This document shows positions 39,289 to 46,793 of a stretch of DNA of 64,000 bases, piece by piece. The stretch's first letter is position 1. Every line of letters begins with the position of its first letter. The notes beneath the pieces are model-generated. The model did no database searches. It had not been told where the DNA came from and was given only the letters and a program-made list of their open reading frames with translations. Made by a program: the position numbers and the translations under genes. Source of the stretch: Planctomycetota bacterium (GTDB lineage: Bacteria; Planctomycetota; Planctomycetia; Pirellulales; UBA1268); assembly GCA_016872555.1 (NCBI GenBank), contig VGZO01000005.1:62001-126000 (forward strand), given 5' to 3'.

Positions 39289-40302
39289 CTAGCGAGAGTG
39301 TGCCGCGCCACCCGCGCGGGCGAATACCCCGAGCGCGAGCCGGCGGCCCGACTCGGCGTCGAGCACGAGTGAATCCGCTTCGATCCGCGCGCCCGGCCTG
39401 CCGGCACGGGCCAGCGTTCCCTCGACGACGTGGCGCAGTCGGTCGGCGGGCCAGCGCGGCGAATGGCAGGTGACCAGGAACGTGCCCGGCCCGTCGGCGG
39501 AGAGGAGCCGGGCGACGTCGTCGAGGAGTGGCTCGAGGTCGCGGTCGATGGCAAACGCCTCGCCGCGCGTACCATGGCCCCACGACGGCGGATCGAGGAC
39601 GACCGCGTCGAAGCGCTCGCCGCGCCGCCCGAGCCGGCCGACGACCTTCCGGGCGTCGTCCTCGATCCAGGCGATCGGCCGGTCGGCGAGGCCCGACAGC
39701 GCGGCGTTGCCACGCGCCAGTGCCGTGGCCGGCCGCGACGCATCGACACTCACGACGGCGGCGCCTGCCGCGGCTGCCGCCAGCGACGCGGCACCGGAAT
39801 GGGAAAACAGCGACAGCACCCGCTGCCCCATCCCGACGCGCTGTGCCAGCCAGCGCCACTGCGGGAGCTGCTCGAGAAACAGGCCGATCTGCCCGGAGGG
39901 CGCGGGCCGCACCGCGAGTGTGATCGTGGCAGGTCCGATCGGGAGCACCACCGACCAGGGCTCGGGGACGCCGCCGCTGATCGCCCACTCCGCGCCAGGG
40001 CCAGACGGTGTGGCGCGGGGTGGAGGAACGCGGGAGGGCGTGACGCGAGGAAGCCCGGCGCCGAGTGCCGCGGCGCCGGAAAACCCAGATGGACTGGCCT
40101 CAGGTGATCCAGATGGCGCAGCCCCAGATGGCGTGACATGACGGACCGTCGCCTGTGCCCAGGCGGCGGGATCGGCCGGGGCCCCGAGCGCGGCGGCGCA
40201 GGGTCGGTCGACGAGGATGCCGCCGAGCCGATCGAGGCGCCGGCCGCCCCCGTGGTCGACGAGCGCCGGATCGAGCGGTGTTCCCGGTGCCGGAGCGTTC
40301 AT
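39289..40302 (-). CDS. Class I SAM-dependent methyltransferase (RlmI-like)
   Basis: 337 residues. An N-terminal part (TPLDPALVDHGGGRRLDRLG) precedes a Pro/Ser/Gly-rich linker of about 60 residues with repeated PSG units. The catalytic Rossmann domain follows: IGLFLEQLPQWRWL, VLSLFSHSGAASLAAAAAGA, VSVDASRPA, FDAVVLDPPSWG and FLVTCHSPRW. FLEQ and LDPPSW are typical of the RlmI/RlmK-type rRNA (cytosine-C5) methyltransferases, although the linker is unusual. The ATG at 40302 is chosen by homology of the N-terminus; the frame stays open further upstream. It is the first gene of a three-gene operon with SpoU and the 409-residue protein. Confidence 0.88.
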   Translation of the reverse strand: MNAPAPGTPLDPALVDHGGGRRLDRLGGILVDRPCAAALGAPADPAAWAQATVRHVTPSGAAPSGSPEASPSGFSGAAALGAGLPRVTPSRVPPPRATPSGPGAEWAISGGVPEPWSVVLPIGPATITLAVRPAPSGQIGLFLEQLPQWRWLAQRVGMGQRVLSLFSHSGAASLAAAAAGAAVVSVDASRPATALARGNAALSGLADRPIAWIEDDARKVVGRLGRRGERFDAVVLDPPSWGHGTRGEAFAIDRDLEPLLDDVARLLSADGPGTFLVTCHSPRWPADRLRHVVEGTLARAGRPGARIEADSLVLDAESGRRLALGVFARAGGAAHSR

Positions 40303-40706
40303 GAGGCTGTGACGAAGGGCGCGGACGACCGACGCGGAGCGCGGAACCCGCCCCGTCCGTGTCGGGCGGCAGTCACCCCTACGATACGTTCGACCCGGTA
40401 AGGGGCGGCGAGCTCCCGAGCAACGCCCGTCCCCGCCTTCTTCTATCGAGGACCCGCGGAGCCCCTCCGCCGTCGCCCTCGCATCGGCCCGTCGCAATGT
40501 CGTGCGGGTCGATGCGAGGGCAGAGGCGCGGGGGGCGGCCCCTCTGCAGAGCCCGAGCAGAGGCGTCTTCCTCGCGGCAATGGATCTGGCAGGGGTTTCC
40601 CAATGGCTGATCCATCTCCCGATCCATTGGAAATCCCCGAACCCCCCCGCGATACTGTCGGGCGTTACCGGAACGCGATCCGGGTATCCGACAGAGGAGC
40701 ATCACG
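40303..40706. other. 404-base intergenic region
   Basis: Divergent gap between the methyltransferase operon and the 40707 coiled-coil gene. I see no convincing coding sequence. It holds an inverted repeat (CCAATGG at 40600-40606 and CCATTGG at 40624-40630) and a candidate promoter right after it. The remainder shows no clear structure to the eye. Confidence 0.6.
40600..40656 (+). promoter_or_regulatory. Inverted repeat overlapping a candidate promoter
   Basis: CCAATGG at 40600-40606 and CCATTGG at 40624-40630 form seven-base arms 17 bases apart; flanking TTTC and GAAA lengthen the match imperfectly. A candidate promoter has TTGGAA at 40627-40632 (overlapping the right arm) and GATACT at 40651-40656, with 18 bases between. 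A protein bound to the repeat would cover the -35 box. This is upstream of the 40707 gene. Confidence 0.35.
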
Positions 40707-41807
40707 ATGCGACGCATGATCATCGGCGAGGTGTCATTGGGACTGGTCGTCGGATCCTGCCTGGCCGGCAGCGCCGGAGCGACGCCGGTCGATACCCGCG
40801 AGACCGTGGCCGAGGCGGTCGACCGGTGGCGCGACGCCACCGACATGCTCGCACAGCGCGATCGGCGGCCACCCGAGGACCCGGCCTTCGAACCGCGCGG
40901 AGGCGAGCGCGATAGCGGCCCACGGCGCGACGCTCCCGTTCCGCCGCGCCGCCCCGATGGCGAGCAGCCGAGCGCGCGGCAGGAGATCGACCGCCGGCTC
41001 GACACGATCATGCAGCGCCTCGAGCAGATCGAGCGGCGGATGGCGGAGGGGGCGCGATCGGGTGGCGCTCGTCAGGGCAGCGGGCCGCGCCCGATGGGGC
41101 CGCCCGCCCGGCCCGGCATGCAGCCGGGGCCGCGCTTCGGCGGTCCTGGTCAGATGATGCGTCCAGGACAGTTCCAGCAGGGGCCGATGCATCAGGGCCC
41201 GCATCAGCCTGGTCTTGGTCCCCAGGGGCCAGGTCCGCAGGGGCCCGGTCACCAGAGCCATGGTCCGCACGCTCCCCATCTGCCGATGGCACAGCAGCCG
41301 GGACCGCAGCCCCCGGCGCCGCCGATGGCCCCCGTCGCGCCCCCGCAGGCTGTCGTGCCTCCGGTGCCGGTCGCGCCGCCGCCGCCTGGTGTGGCGATTG
41401 CCGTCCCGGCCGTGCCCGGTCAGCCGGTTGCCGTCGCGCCGCAGGTGTTTCGGTTCGAGGCCCGGACGCTGAAGGCGTCGGACAAGCCGGAGGACCACGG
41501 TGACCCCGCAGCGCATGTCCGCGACTTGAAGGAGCAGCTCGAGCGGATGCTCACCGAGCGCTTCGAGGCCCATTCCCAGAAGGCCGGCCAGGGGATCCGC
41601 GGGGTCAGAGAGGAGATGGAACGGGCGGTCGGCGAGCGCTTCGAGGAGGTCCGCCGCGTCCTCGAGGAGACGCGCCGGGCCGTCGGCGAGCAGCGCGAGC
41701 GTGCCGAAGACACCAAGCGGCGCTTGGCCGCGTTCGAGGAGCGGCTCGAGCGGATCGAGCAGGCGCTGCGGCGTGAGGGAGCGGCGGAGGGTCCGCGGCG
41801 CGAGTGA
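40707..41807 (+). CDS. Exported low-complexity coiled-coil protein
   Basis: 366 residues. The start MRRMIIGEVSLGLVVGSCLA is a signal peptide cut near SAGA. A first charged part with a short coiled coil follows (IDRRLDTIMQRLEQIERRMA). A Pro/Gly/Gln/Met/His-rich region of about 130 residues (QGPMHQGPHQPGLGPQGPGP is a sample) and a Pro/Val/Ala-rich linker come next. A long C-terminal coiled coil ends the protein (LKEQLERMLTERFEAH, then EEMERAVGERFEEVRRVLEE). No catalytic motif is seen. It may be an envelope spacer or an assembly protein. The ATG at 40707 has GAGGAG upstream. Confidence 0.7.
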   Translation: MRRMIIGEVSLGLVVGSCLAGSAGATPVDTRETVAEAVDRWRDATDMLAQRDRRPPEDPAFEPRGGERDSGPRRDAPVPPRRPDGEQPSARQEIDRRLDTIMQRLEQIERRMAEGARSGGARQGSGPRPMGPPARPGMQPGPRFGGPGQMMRPGQFQQGPMHQGPHQPGLGPQGPGPQGPGHQSHGPHAPHLPMAQQPGPQPPAPPMAPVAPPQAVVPPVPVAPPPPGVAIAVPAVPGQPVAVAPQVFRFEARTLKASDKPEDHGDPAAHVRDLKEQLERMLTERFEAHSQKAGQGIRGVREEMERAVGERFEEVRRVLEETRRAVGEQRERAEDTKRRLAAFEERLERIEQALRREGAAEGPRRE

Positions 41808-41823
41808 GCTCGGTCGTGGCCGG

Positions 41824-43056
41824 TCAGCCGCGATCCCGCGCCGTCCTGCCAATCACGTCGGCGAGCCGACTGCTGTAGGCCTCGAGGTCGAATTGACGGT
41901 ACGACCGCGCGGCGGATCGCCCCATCTCGAGGCGCAGATCACGGTCGGCGATGAGCCGCTCGAGCAGCGCGACGTGCGTGTCGATCGCGTCGTACGGGGC
42001 GATGAACGCTTCCTCGCCTTCGCGGGCGACGGTGCCGCTGTTCGGCGAGGTCACGATCGGCAGGCCGGTCGCCATCGCCTCCATGAGGACGTAGGCCGAT
42101 CCCTCGCAGGTCGTCGGGAAAAAGAAGATGTCGAAGCGTCGTAACCACTCGACGCCCTCCGACCGCGGCACCTTGCCCACCAGCTCGACGCTTGCCCCGG
42201 CTTCGCGCCGGCCGTGTTCGGTCAGTTCGATCGGCCCGACCGCGACGAACCGGACACGGCCCGGTCGCGCGAGTCGCTTCGCGACCTCGGCGAAATACGG
42301 AATCCCCTTGCGGAGGCCGACCGTCCCCATGAATCCGACGGTGATGACGTCGCGATCCGCGCTGCGGTCTTGGGGTGTGTATTGTTCGCCGACCGCGTAA
42401 TTGACGACGGACACGAGGTCGGCGGACACGCCGTGCCGCACCATTTCGTCCTTCACGTAGCGCGACGGCGCGACGACATGATCGACGTTCTGCCACGTCG
42501 ACCGTTCCACCTCGTCGATGGCACTGAAGAAATCGTCGTTCTCGGTGCCACCCGCCTGCCAGCCGGGCCAGCGCTGCTGCTGGATCCGCATCTCGGCCCG
42601 CTCGGTCGCTGCCGGAGCGATCATCTGGTCGCCGATCACGGTGAGACCGCGGTCGCGGCACCAGCGACACAGGTCGGGGTCGATGTTGCGGACGAATCCG
42701 ACCACGACGTCCGCGTTGCCGAGGCCGACGCGGCGCACCCACCGGCCCACTCGCTGCGATGCCCAGCGGTAGTATGCCGACACCGGATGGATGAACCGGG
42801 AGCCGACCTGGAGGGAGGCGGCGAGCGGCAGGCTTTGCCGGATCGTGACATCCTGCAGCTGCGGCGCGTAACGCTCGCTCATCCGCTTGCCGACGGCAGG
42901 TGCCATCCGGGAAACACCGGCGGCGACGGCGGAATGCACCGTCGCCGGGGTGGCGTAGAAGTCGGTGTACACCGATTCGAGGATGCCGGCCCGTCGTAGC
43001 GCGATCGCCAACCCGTAATGCCCGCGGGCTCCGTCCTGGATCAAGGCGACGCGCAT
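41824..43056 (-). CDS. Glycosyltransferase family 4
   Basis: 410 residues, GT-B fold. The start MRVALIQDGARGHYGLAIAL is followed by VVAPSRYVKDEMVRHGV, ITVGFMGTVGLRKGIPYFAE, VRFVAVGPIEL and the donor-binding region FFFPTTCEGSAYVLMEAMAT with GLPIVTSPNSG, in which the EGSAYVLMEA motif is like the E-x7-E of GT4 enzymes. It probably adds a sugar to an envelope polysaccharide or to a secreted protein; no sugar can be assigned. The ATG at 43056 is chosen by family N-terminus. It is convergent with the exported coiled-coil gene. Confidence 0.88.
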   Translation of the reverse strand: MRVALIQDGARGHYGLAIALRRAGILESVYTDFYATPATVHSAVAAGVSRMAPAVGKRMSERYAPQLQDVTIRQSLPLAASLQVGSRFIHPVSAYYRWASQRVGRWVRRVGLGNADVVVGFVRNIDPDLCRWCRDRGLTVIGDQMIAPAATERAEMRIQQQRWPGWQAGGTENDDFFSAIDEVERSTWQNVDHVVAPSRYVKDEMVRHGVSADLVSVVNYAVGEQYTPQDRSADRDVITVGFMGTVGLRKGIPYFAEVAKRLARPGRVRFVAVGPIELTEHGRREAGASVELVGKVPRSEGVEWLRRFDIFFFPTTCEGSAYVLMEAMATGLPIVTSPNSGTVAREGEEAFIAPYDAIDTHVALLERLIADRDLRLEMGRSAARSYRQFDLEAYSSRLADVIGRTARDRG

Positions 43057-43143
43057 CGATAGGCCAGTTGCCGGTGAACATCCCGCCGTTGGACGAGCTC
43101 CATCCTGCCGCGAGCCGGCACGCTGCGGCCGCCCGGGAGTGAA

Positions 43144-43182
43144 GTCTGCAGACAGTGGAAACGACGATATCGTACCACGTGG
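43144..43182. promoter_or_regulatory. Cluster of three perfect palindromes
   Basis: Within 39 bases lie GTCTGCAGAC (43144-43153), ACGATATCGT (43164-43173) and CCACGTGG (43175-43182), each a perfect palindrome. They sit between the topoisomerase VI B stop and the glycosyltransferase start, about 90 bases upstream of the latter. They may be operator sites. No promoter hexamers are convincing. Confidence 0.35.
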
Positions 43183-43256
43183 CACACGCACCGTTCCCGA
43201 TGGGCTTGCCGGGAGCGAGGGTTTCGGTGGACAGGCACCGGTTCCTCCGGCGCGCG

Positions 43257-45509
43257 TCAGCGACTCGGGCGCTTCGCCTTCCCGCGGGTTTCCGCGGCCG
43301 CCCGAGGATCAGGCCGAGAGGGACGTGAGTCGGCGGCCACGGGATCGTCGCCAGCGGCGGAGTGGCGACGAGTCTTTCCCCTCCCCTTGGCCGGGAGCTT
43401 TCCTTCCTGCCGCGGTGTCGCCCGCCCGGCCGAGATCTCGTCGTCGACGGCGTCGGCCGCCGCCGGGGTCAGCCCGACCTCACCCTGGGCGACGATGATG
43501 CAGTTGTCGCCGAAGTCGAGGTCTTCCTCCTCGGCCACCGGGCGGCCGCGGTCGTCGAGCTTGACGTCGGCCTCGGCCGTCTTCCGCTTCGCGACCGCGA
43601 GCAGGTCTTCGTAGAGCCGGGCCCGGTCGGTGCCGTTGATCACGCTGACGGCGCTGGCGACCTCGCCGAGGTAGCGGAGGAAGATGCTCCGCCGCTGCCC
43701 CTCCTGGGCGACGCGCTGGCGGCGGCGGAGGTACATGCCGAGCTTCCGCCCCACCGCCTGGAGCGCGAGGCGGATCTCCTTGAGGATCTCTGGGTACGAG
43801 GCGATCGCCTCCTTCGACTCGCTCGTGAACGGCACCCAGACGCTCGCCACGTGGACCATCACGGTGACCGGGCCGGCGGGGAGCGAATTGCGTGACTGGG
43901 ACAGGCCGTAGGCGCGCCAATTGGTGGACAGGATCGTCTGCGTCACGGCACAGGCGCCGTGCTGGAATTGGAGCGGCACGCGGTTGGCGTAGCGGAGGAC
44001 GGTCATCGTCTGGCCGTCCTCGGCGTTGACGTGCTGCATGGCGCCGTGGAGGGCCTCGAGCGCCGCCTTCTTGAGCTTCGACGGCGACTGCCGGGGAGCG
44101 AGCTTCGCCTCGTCGAGGATCGCGTCGGCGGCCTCGGCGCCCAGCCCGGCGAACGTCGTGGTGAGGAATTGCCGCAGGCTCCGCGCGTCGGACTGGCCGG
44201 CCAGCTCGACCAGCGCCTCGAGCGACACCTTCTGCGCCCCCGGGCCGCCGCCGTAGGCGAGCGCGGCCTCGATCACGAACGGGTTGCCGCGGTACACGCC
44301 GGGGGGGCGCGTGGCGGCGGTGAAGAACTCCCCGGGCACGACCTGGCGGAGCCCGGCGAGGAGGCGCTGCTCGCCGATCGGCACCACGCAGTCGGTCGCC
44401 GGCGGCGGGATCCGCGTTTCCTGGATCGCCTTGTAGAGGGCGTCGGCCTCGCCGCGGCCGAGCTTGGCGCCGGTGGCCCGCGGCGAGAGCTTCGCCGCCT
44501 CACAGAGCTTGCGGGCGATCCCCGGCGAGACGCGCGAGAACGACTGGGTGAGGAACTGCGACAGCGTGGCCTTGGGCTGCTGCTGGAGGAGCGTCACCAG
44601 CCGGCCGAGCTCGACGCCGTAGGGATGGGGCTTGATCTCCTTCGGTTCCGGCGGGAGCTCGTGGCTCGATCGCTCGAGCAGCACTTCCTCCCCCTCGGGA
44701 GGTTGGAAGTGGATCCGGGCGTGTGGGTTGGAGATCGCCGTTTGCTGGAGATACTCCTCGACGCTGCCCCGGCCGCGGTGGTACTTCGCCTCCATCTCGA
44801 TCGTGACGCGCGTGCCGTGCTCCAGCGCGTCGCCGCGGTCGTTGGCCGCGACCCACTCGATGGTGTGCTTGCGCATCAGTTCGTCGCCGGCCTTGCCCGG
44901 CGGGATGTCGACGCCCGCCCCCTTGCCGTTGAGGATCTCCGGCTGGTTGGTCTTGGTGTCGATGCGCAGCTCGGTGTAGTGGGCCGGCTCCTTGGCGGCG
45001 GTCTTGGAGATGATCTTCACCGGCTTGCCGGTGGTGAGCACGCCGTACATCCCGGCGGCCGAGATCCCGATCCCCTGCTGACCGCGGCTCATCCGCAGGC
45101 GGTGGAACTTGGACCCGTAGAGGAGCTTGCCGAAGATCAGCGGGATCTGTTTGGAGACGATTCCAGGCCCGTTGTCCTGGACCGCCATCCGGTAGCGGCT
45201 CACCCCCTCGCCGACCGCTTCGATCCGGACCCAGATCTCCGGGAGGATGCCCGCCTCCTCGCAGGCATCGAGGGCGTTGTCGACCGCCTCCTTGACGCTC
45301 GTGAGCAGCGCCTTGCGCGGCGAGTCGAACCCGAGGAGGTGGCGGTTCTTGGCGAAGAACTCGCTCACCGAGATGTCGCGCTGCCCGGCGGCGAGGGCCT
45401 GGGCGGTGGCCCGCCGCTTCGTCGGCGCAGGCGCGGGAGGCGACGTCCCCTCCGCCAGCGCGACGGCCGGGCGGGGGACGGGTGCCGTTTTCTTCGCGGG
45501 AGTGGCCAT
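43257..45509 (-). CDS. top6B: DNA topoisomerase VI subunit B
   Basis: 750 residues, the ATP-binding subunit of a type IIB topoisomerase. The GHKL ATPase motifs are present: KEAVDNALDACEEAG (N box), VQDNGPGI (G1) and SRGQQGIGISAAGMY (G2). The transducer region follows with the VTVMVHVASVWVPFTSESKE segment. A charged, Lys/Arg-rich C-terminal tail is low in complexity. No gene for the partner subunit A adjoins it. The type is mainly archaeal and plant-like, with scattered bacterial cases. The ATG at 45509 begins MATPAKKTAPVPRPA and gives a short disordered N-terminus; an upstream in-frame start would add about 48 low-complexity residues and is less likely. Confidence 0.93.
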   Translation of the reverse strand: MATPAKKTAPVPRPAVALAEGTSPPAPAPTKRRATAQALAAGQRDISVSEFFAKNRHLLGFDSPRKALLTSVKEAVDNALDACEEAGILPEIWVRIEAVGEGVSRYRMAVQDNGPGIVSKQIPLIFGKLLYGSKFHRLRMSRGQQGIGISAAGMYGVLTTGKPVKIISKTAAKEPAHYTELRIDTKTNQPEILNGKGAGVDIPPGKAGDELMRKHTIEWVAANDRGDALEHGTRVTIEMEAKYHRGRGSVEEYLQQTAISNPHARIHFQPPEGEEVLLERSSHELPPEPKEIKPHPYGVELGRLVTLLQQQPKATLSQFLTQSFSRVSPGIARKLCEAAKLSPRATGAKLGRGEADALYKAIQETRIPPPATDCVVPIGEQRLLAGLRQVVPGEFFTAATRPPGVYRGNPFVIEAALAYGGGPGAQKVSLEALVELAGQSDARSLRQFLTTTFAGLGAEAADAILDEAKLAPRQSPSKLKKAALEALHGAMQHVNAEDGQTMTVLRYANRVPLQFQHGACAVTQTILSTNWRAYGLSQSRNSLPAGPVTVMVHVASVWVPFTSESKEAIASYPEILKEIRLALQAVGRKLGMYLRRRQRVAQEGQRRSIFLRYLGEVASAVSVINGTDRARLYEDLLAVAKRKTAEADVKLDDRGRPVAEEEDLDFGDNCIIVAQGEVGLTPAAADAVDDEISAGRATPRQEGKLPAKGRGKTRRHSAAGDDPVAADSRPSRPDPRAAAETRGKAKRPSR

Positions 45510-45988
45510 CGGAATGCTGTGCGGGCGGGGCGCGCCGGCGACCCGGCCGGGCTTTCCCCCGACTCTCGTCTGCGGGGCGGGGGCTGGCAAGCGGGGCGAA
45601 GTATACCGGTCGCGGTGACCGTGCGGCGGGAGGGGTGGGGTGGTGCCGTTCATGCCGGATGTGCCCGGGACGTAGCCGGTTTGGCGCCGCGGCCTGCCGG
45701 ATCAACCGGCCCTGCCACGGTTGCCGAACCTTCCTCTTGTCCGGACGGTGCGGCGCGACAGCGCGGTGCCTCTCCGGGGCGGGTCGGGACCGAATTCCAT
45801 GGAGGGATCCGGCCGGCCCGTCGGGCTGTCCCGCAGCCGATGGCTCACGGAGGAGCGCGGCGCGGGAAGGCACGGCCGGTCCGCCGTGGGATGCGGCGGG
45901 CGGTGACGGGAGGCGGGCCTCCCGTGGACGACGGACTCCGGCGGCCATGGACGGCCGCCGCCACGGACAGCACAGCGGAGGTGCGACG
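45510..45988. other. 479-base intergenic region
   Basis: Divergent gap between topoisomerase VI B and a small secreted protein gene. I see no convincing gene. It holds a possible minus-strand -10 hexamer (TATACT, complement of 45600-45605) in front of topoisomerase VI B, without a good -35, and a strong hairpin at 45906-45925 in the leader of the secreted protein gene. Confidence 0.6.
45906..45925 (+). repeat. Perfect inverted repeat in a 5' leader
   Basis: ACGGGAGGC at 45906-45914 and GCCTCCCGT at 45917-45925 are perfect inverted repeats separated by GG, so at least eight base pairs could form with a four-base loop. It lies 63 bases before the ATG at 45989. The left arm also holds a GGAGG. 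No run of T follows, so it is not a typical terminator. Confidence 0.45.
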
Positions 45989-46333
45989 ATGACAACGTCG
46001 ACGCGGACGGGCCGGTGGATCCTCGCGGCGGTGGCGCTGGAACTGGCGACGATGGCCGTCGCCACCGCCGCGCCGATCAACTGGGGCGTCGACGCCCCGA
46101 CGCCCGACGTCTTTCACAACTACTGGGTGCCGCCGGTGCCGGCCGGATCCGCCCCCGGATTCGGCGCGCAGCTCTACGTCGCCCCGCGCCCCGTGCCGCC
46201 GCACGTCGGCCACACCTGGTACACGTACCCGCCGTTCATGCCGCACGAGTTCCTCTACAAACACCGCCGCAAGTACGTCCGCCCTGCCGGCGCCACCGGC
46301 CTGCGGACGGTCGCCCACGGCCACTGGTGGTGA
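45989..46333 (+). CDS. Small secreted protein (114 aa)
   Basis: 114 residues. A signal peptide (GRWILAAVALELATMAVATAA) precedes a mature chain rich in Pro, Tyr, Trp, His and Phe (VFHNYWVPPVPAGSAPGFG, then HVGHTWYTYPPFMPHEFLYK and HGHWW at the end). GGAG sits eight bases before the ATG. The protein has no cysteine and no recognised domain. It is followed 34 bases later by another small secreted protein of similar aromatic/Pro composition, and the two are likely co-transcribed. Confidence 0.72.
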   Translation: MTTSTRTGRWILAAVALELATMAVATAAPINWGVDAPTPDVFHNYWVPPVPAGSAPGFGAQLYVAPRPVPPHVGHTWYTYPPFMPHEFLYKHRRKYVRPAGATGLRTVAHGHWW

Positions 46334-46367
46334 GCCCCGCCCCGCGTTCCCTTCGAGGATTCCCCCG

Positions 46368-46763
46368 ATGAAGTCCCTCCCGGTCCGTCCTGCCCGGGCG
46401 CTGCTCGCGCTGGCACTGCTCGCGCTCGGTGCGGTCGCCGCCCCGAGCGCTGCGGAGGCGGGCGACAGCGCCATCGCCCACCGCTACTTCCTCCGCAGCC
46501 GCAACAAGGCGTGGCACAGCGTCTGGTACGACCCGTCGATCGGTCGGCCGATGGCGCTGGTCGTGCCGCCGACGGCGGAGTTCACCGCCGAGTACGCGTG
46601 GGGCGTTCCCAGCCACCGCGTCGTGCCGCTGTATCACCAGTTCCGGCGTTCCTATCCGGGGCCGGGGGCGGTGCCGGGGAACGGCGGCGGTCTGTACCCG
46701 ACGCCGATGTGGCCCAGCGACACCGTGCAATTCGGTGTCCATCCGGTCCGGGGGCCGTGGTGA
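46368..46763 (+). CDS. Small secreted protein (131 aa)
   Basis: 131 residues with a signal peptide (ALLALALLALGAVAAPSAAEA). The mature part (IAHRYFLRSRNKAWHSVWYD, then YAWGVPSHRVVPLYHQFRR and GLYPTPMWPSDTVQFGVHPV) is rich in aromatic residues, His and Pro, like the gene just upstream. No domain is recognised. It sits in an apparent two-gene operon and faces the MerR-TPR gene, which ends 30 bases beyond its stop (convergent). Confidence 0.72.
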   Translation: MKSLPVRPARALLALALLALGAVAAPSAAEAGDSAIAHRYFLRSRNKAWHSVWYDPSIGRPMALVVPPTAEFTAEYAWGVPSHRVVPLYHQFRRSYPGPGAVPGNGGGLYPTPMWPSDTVQFGVHPVRGPW

Positions 46764-46793
46764 ACCGACGCCGGTGACCGCCGCGGGAGCGGT

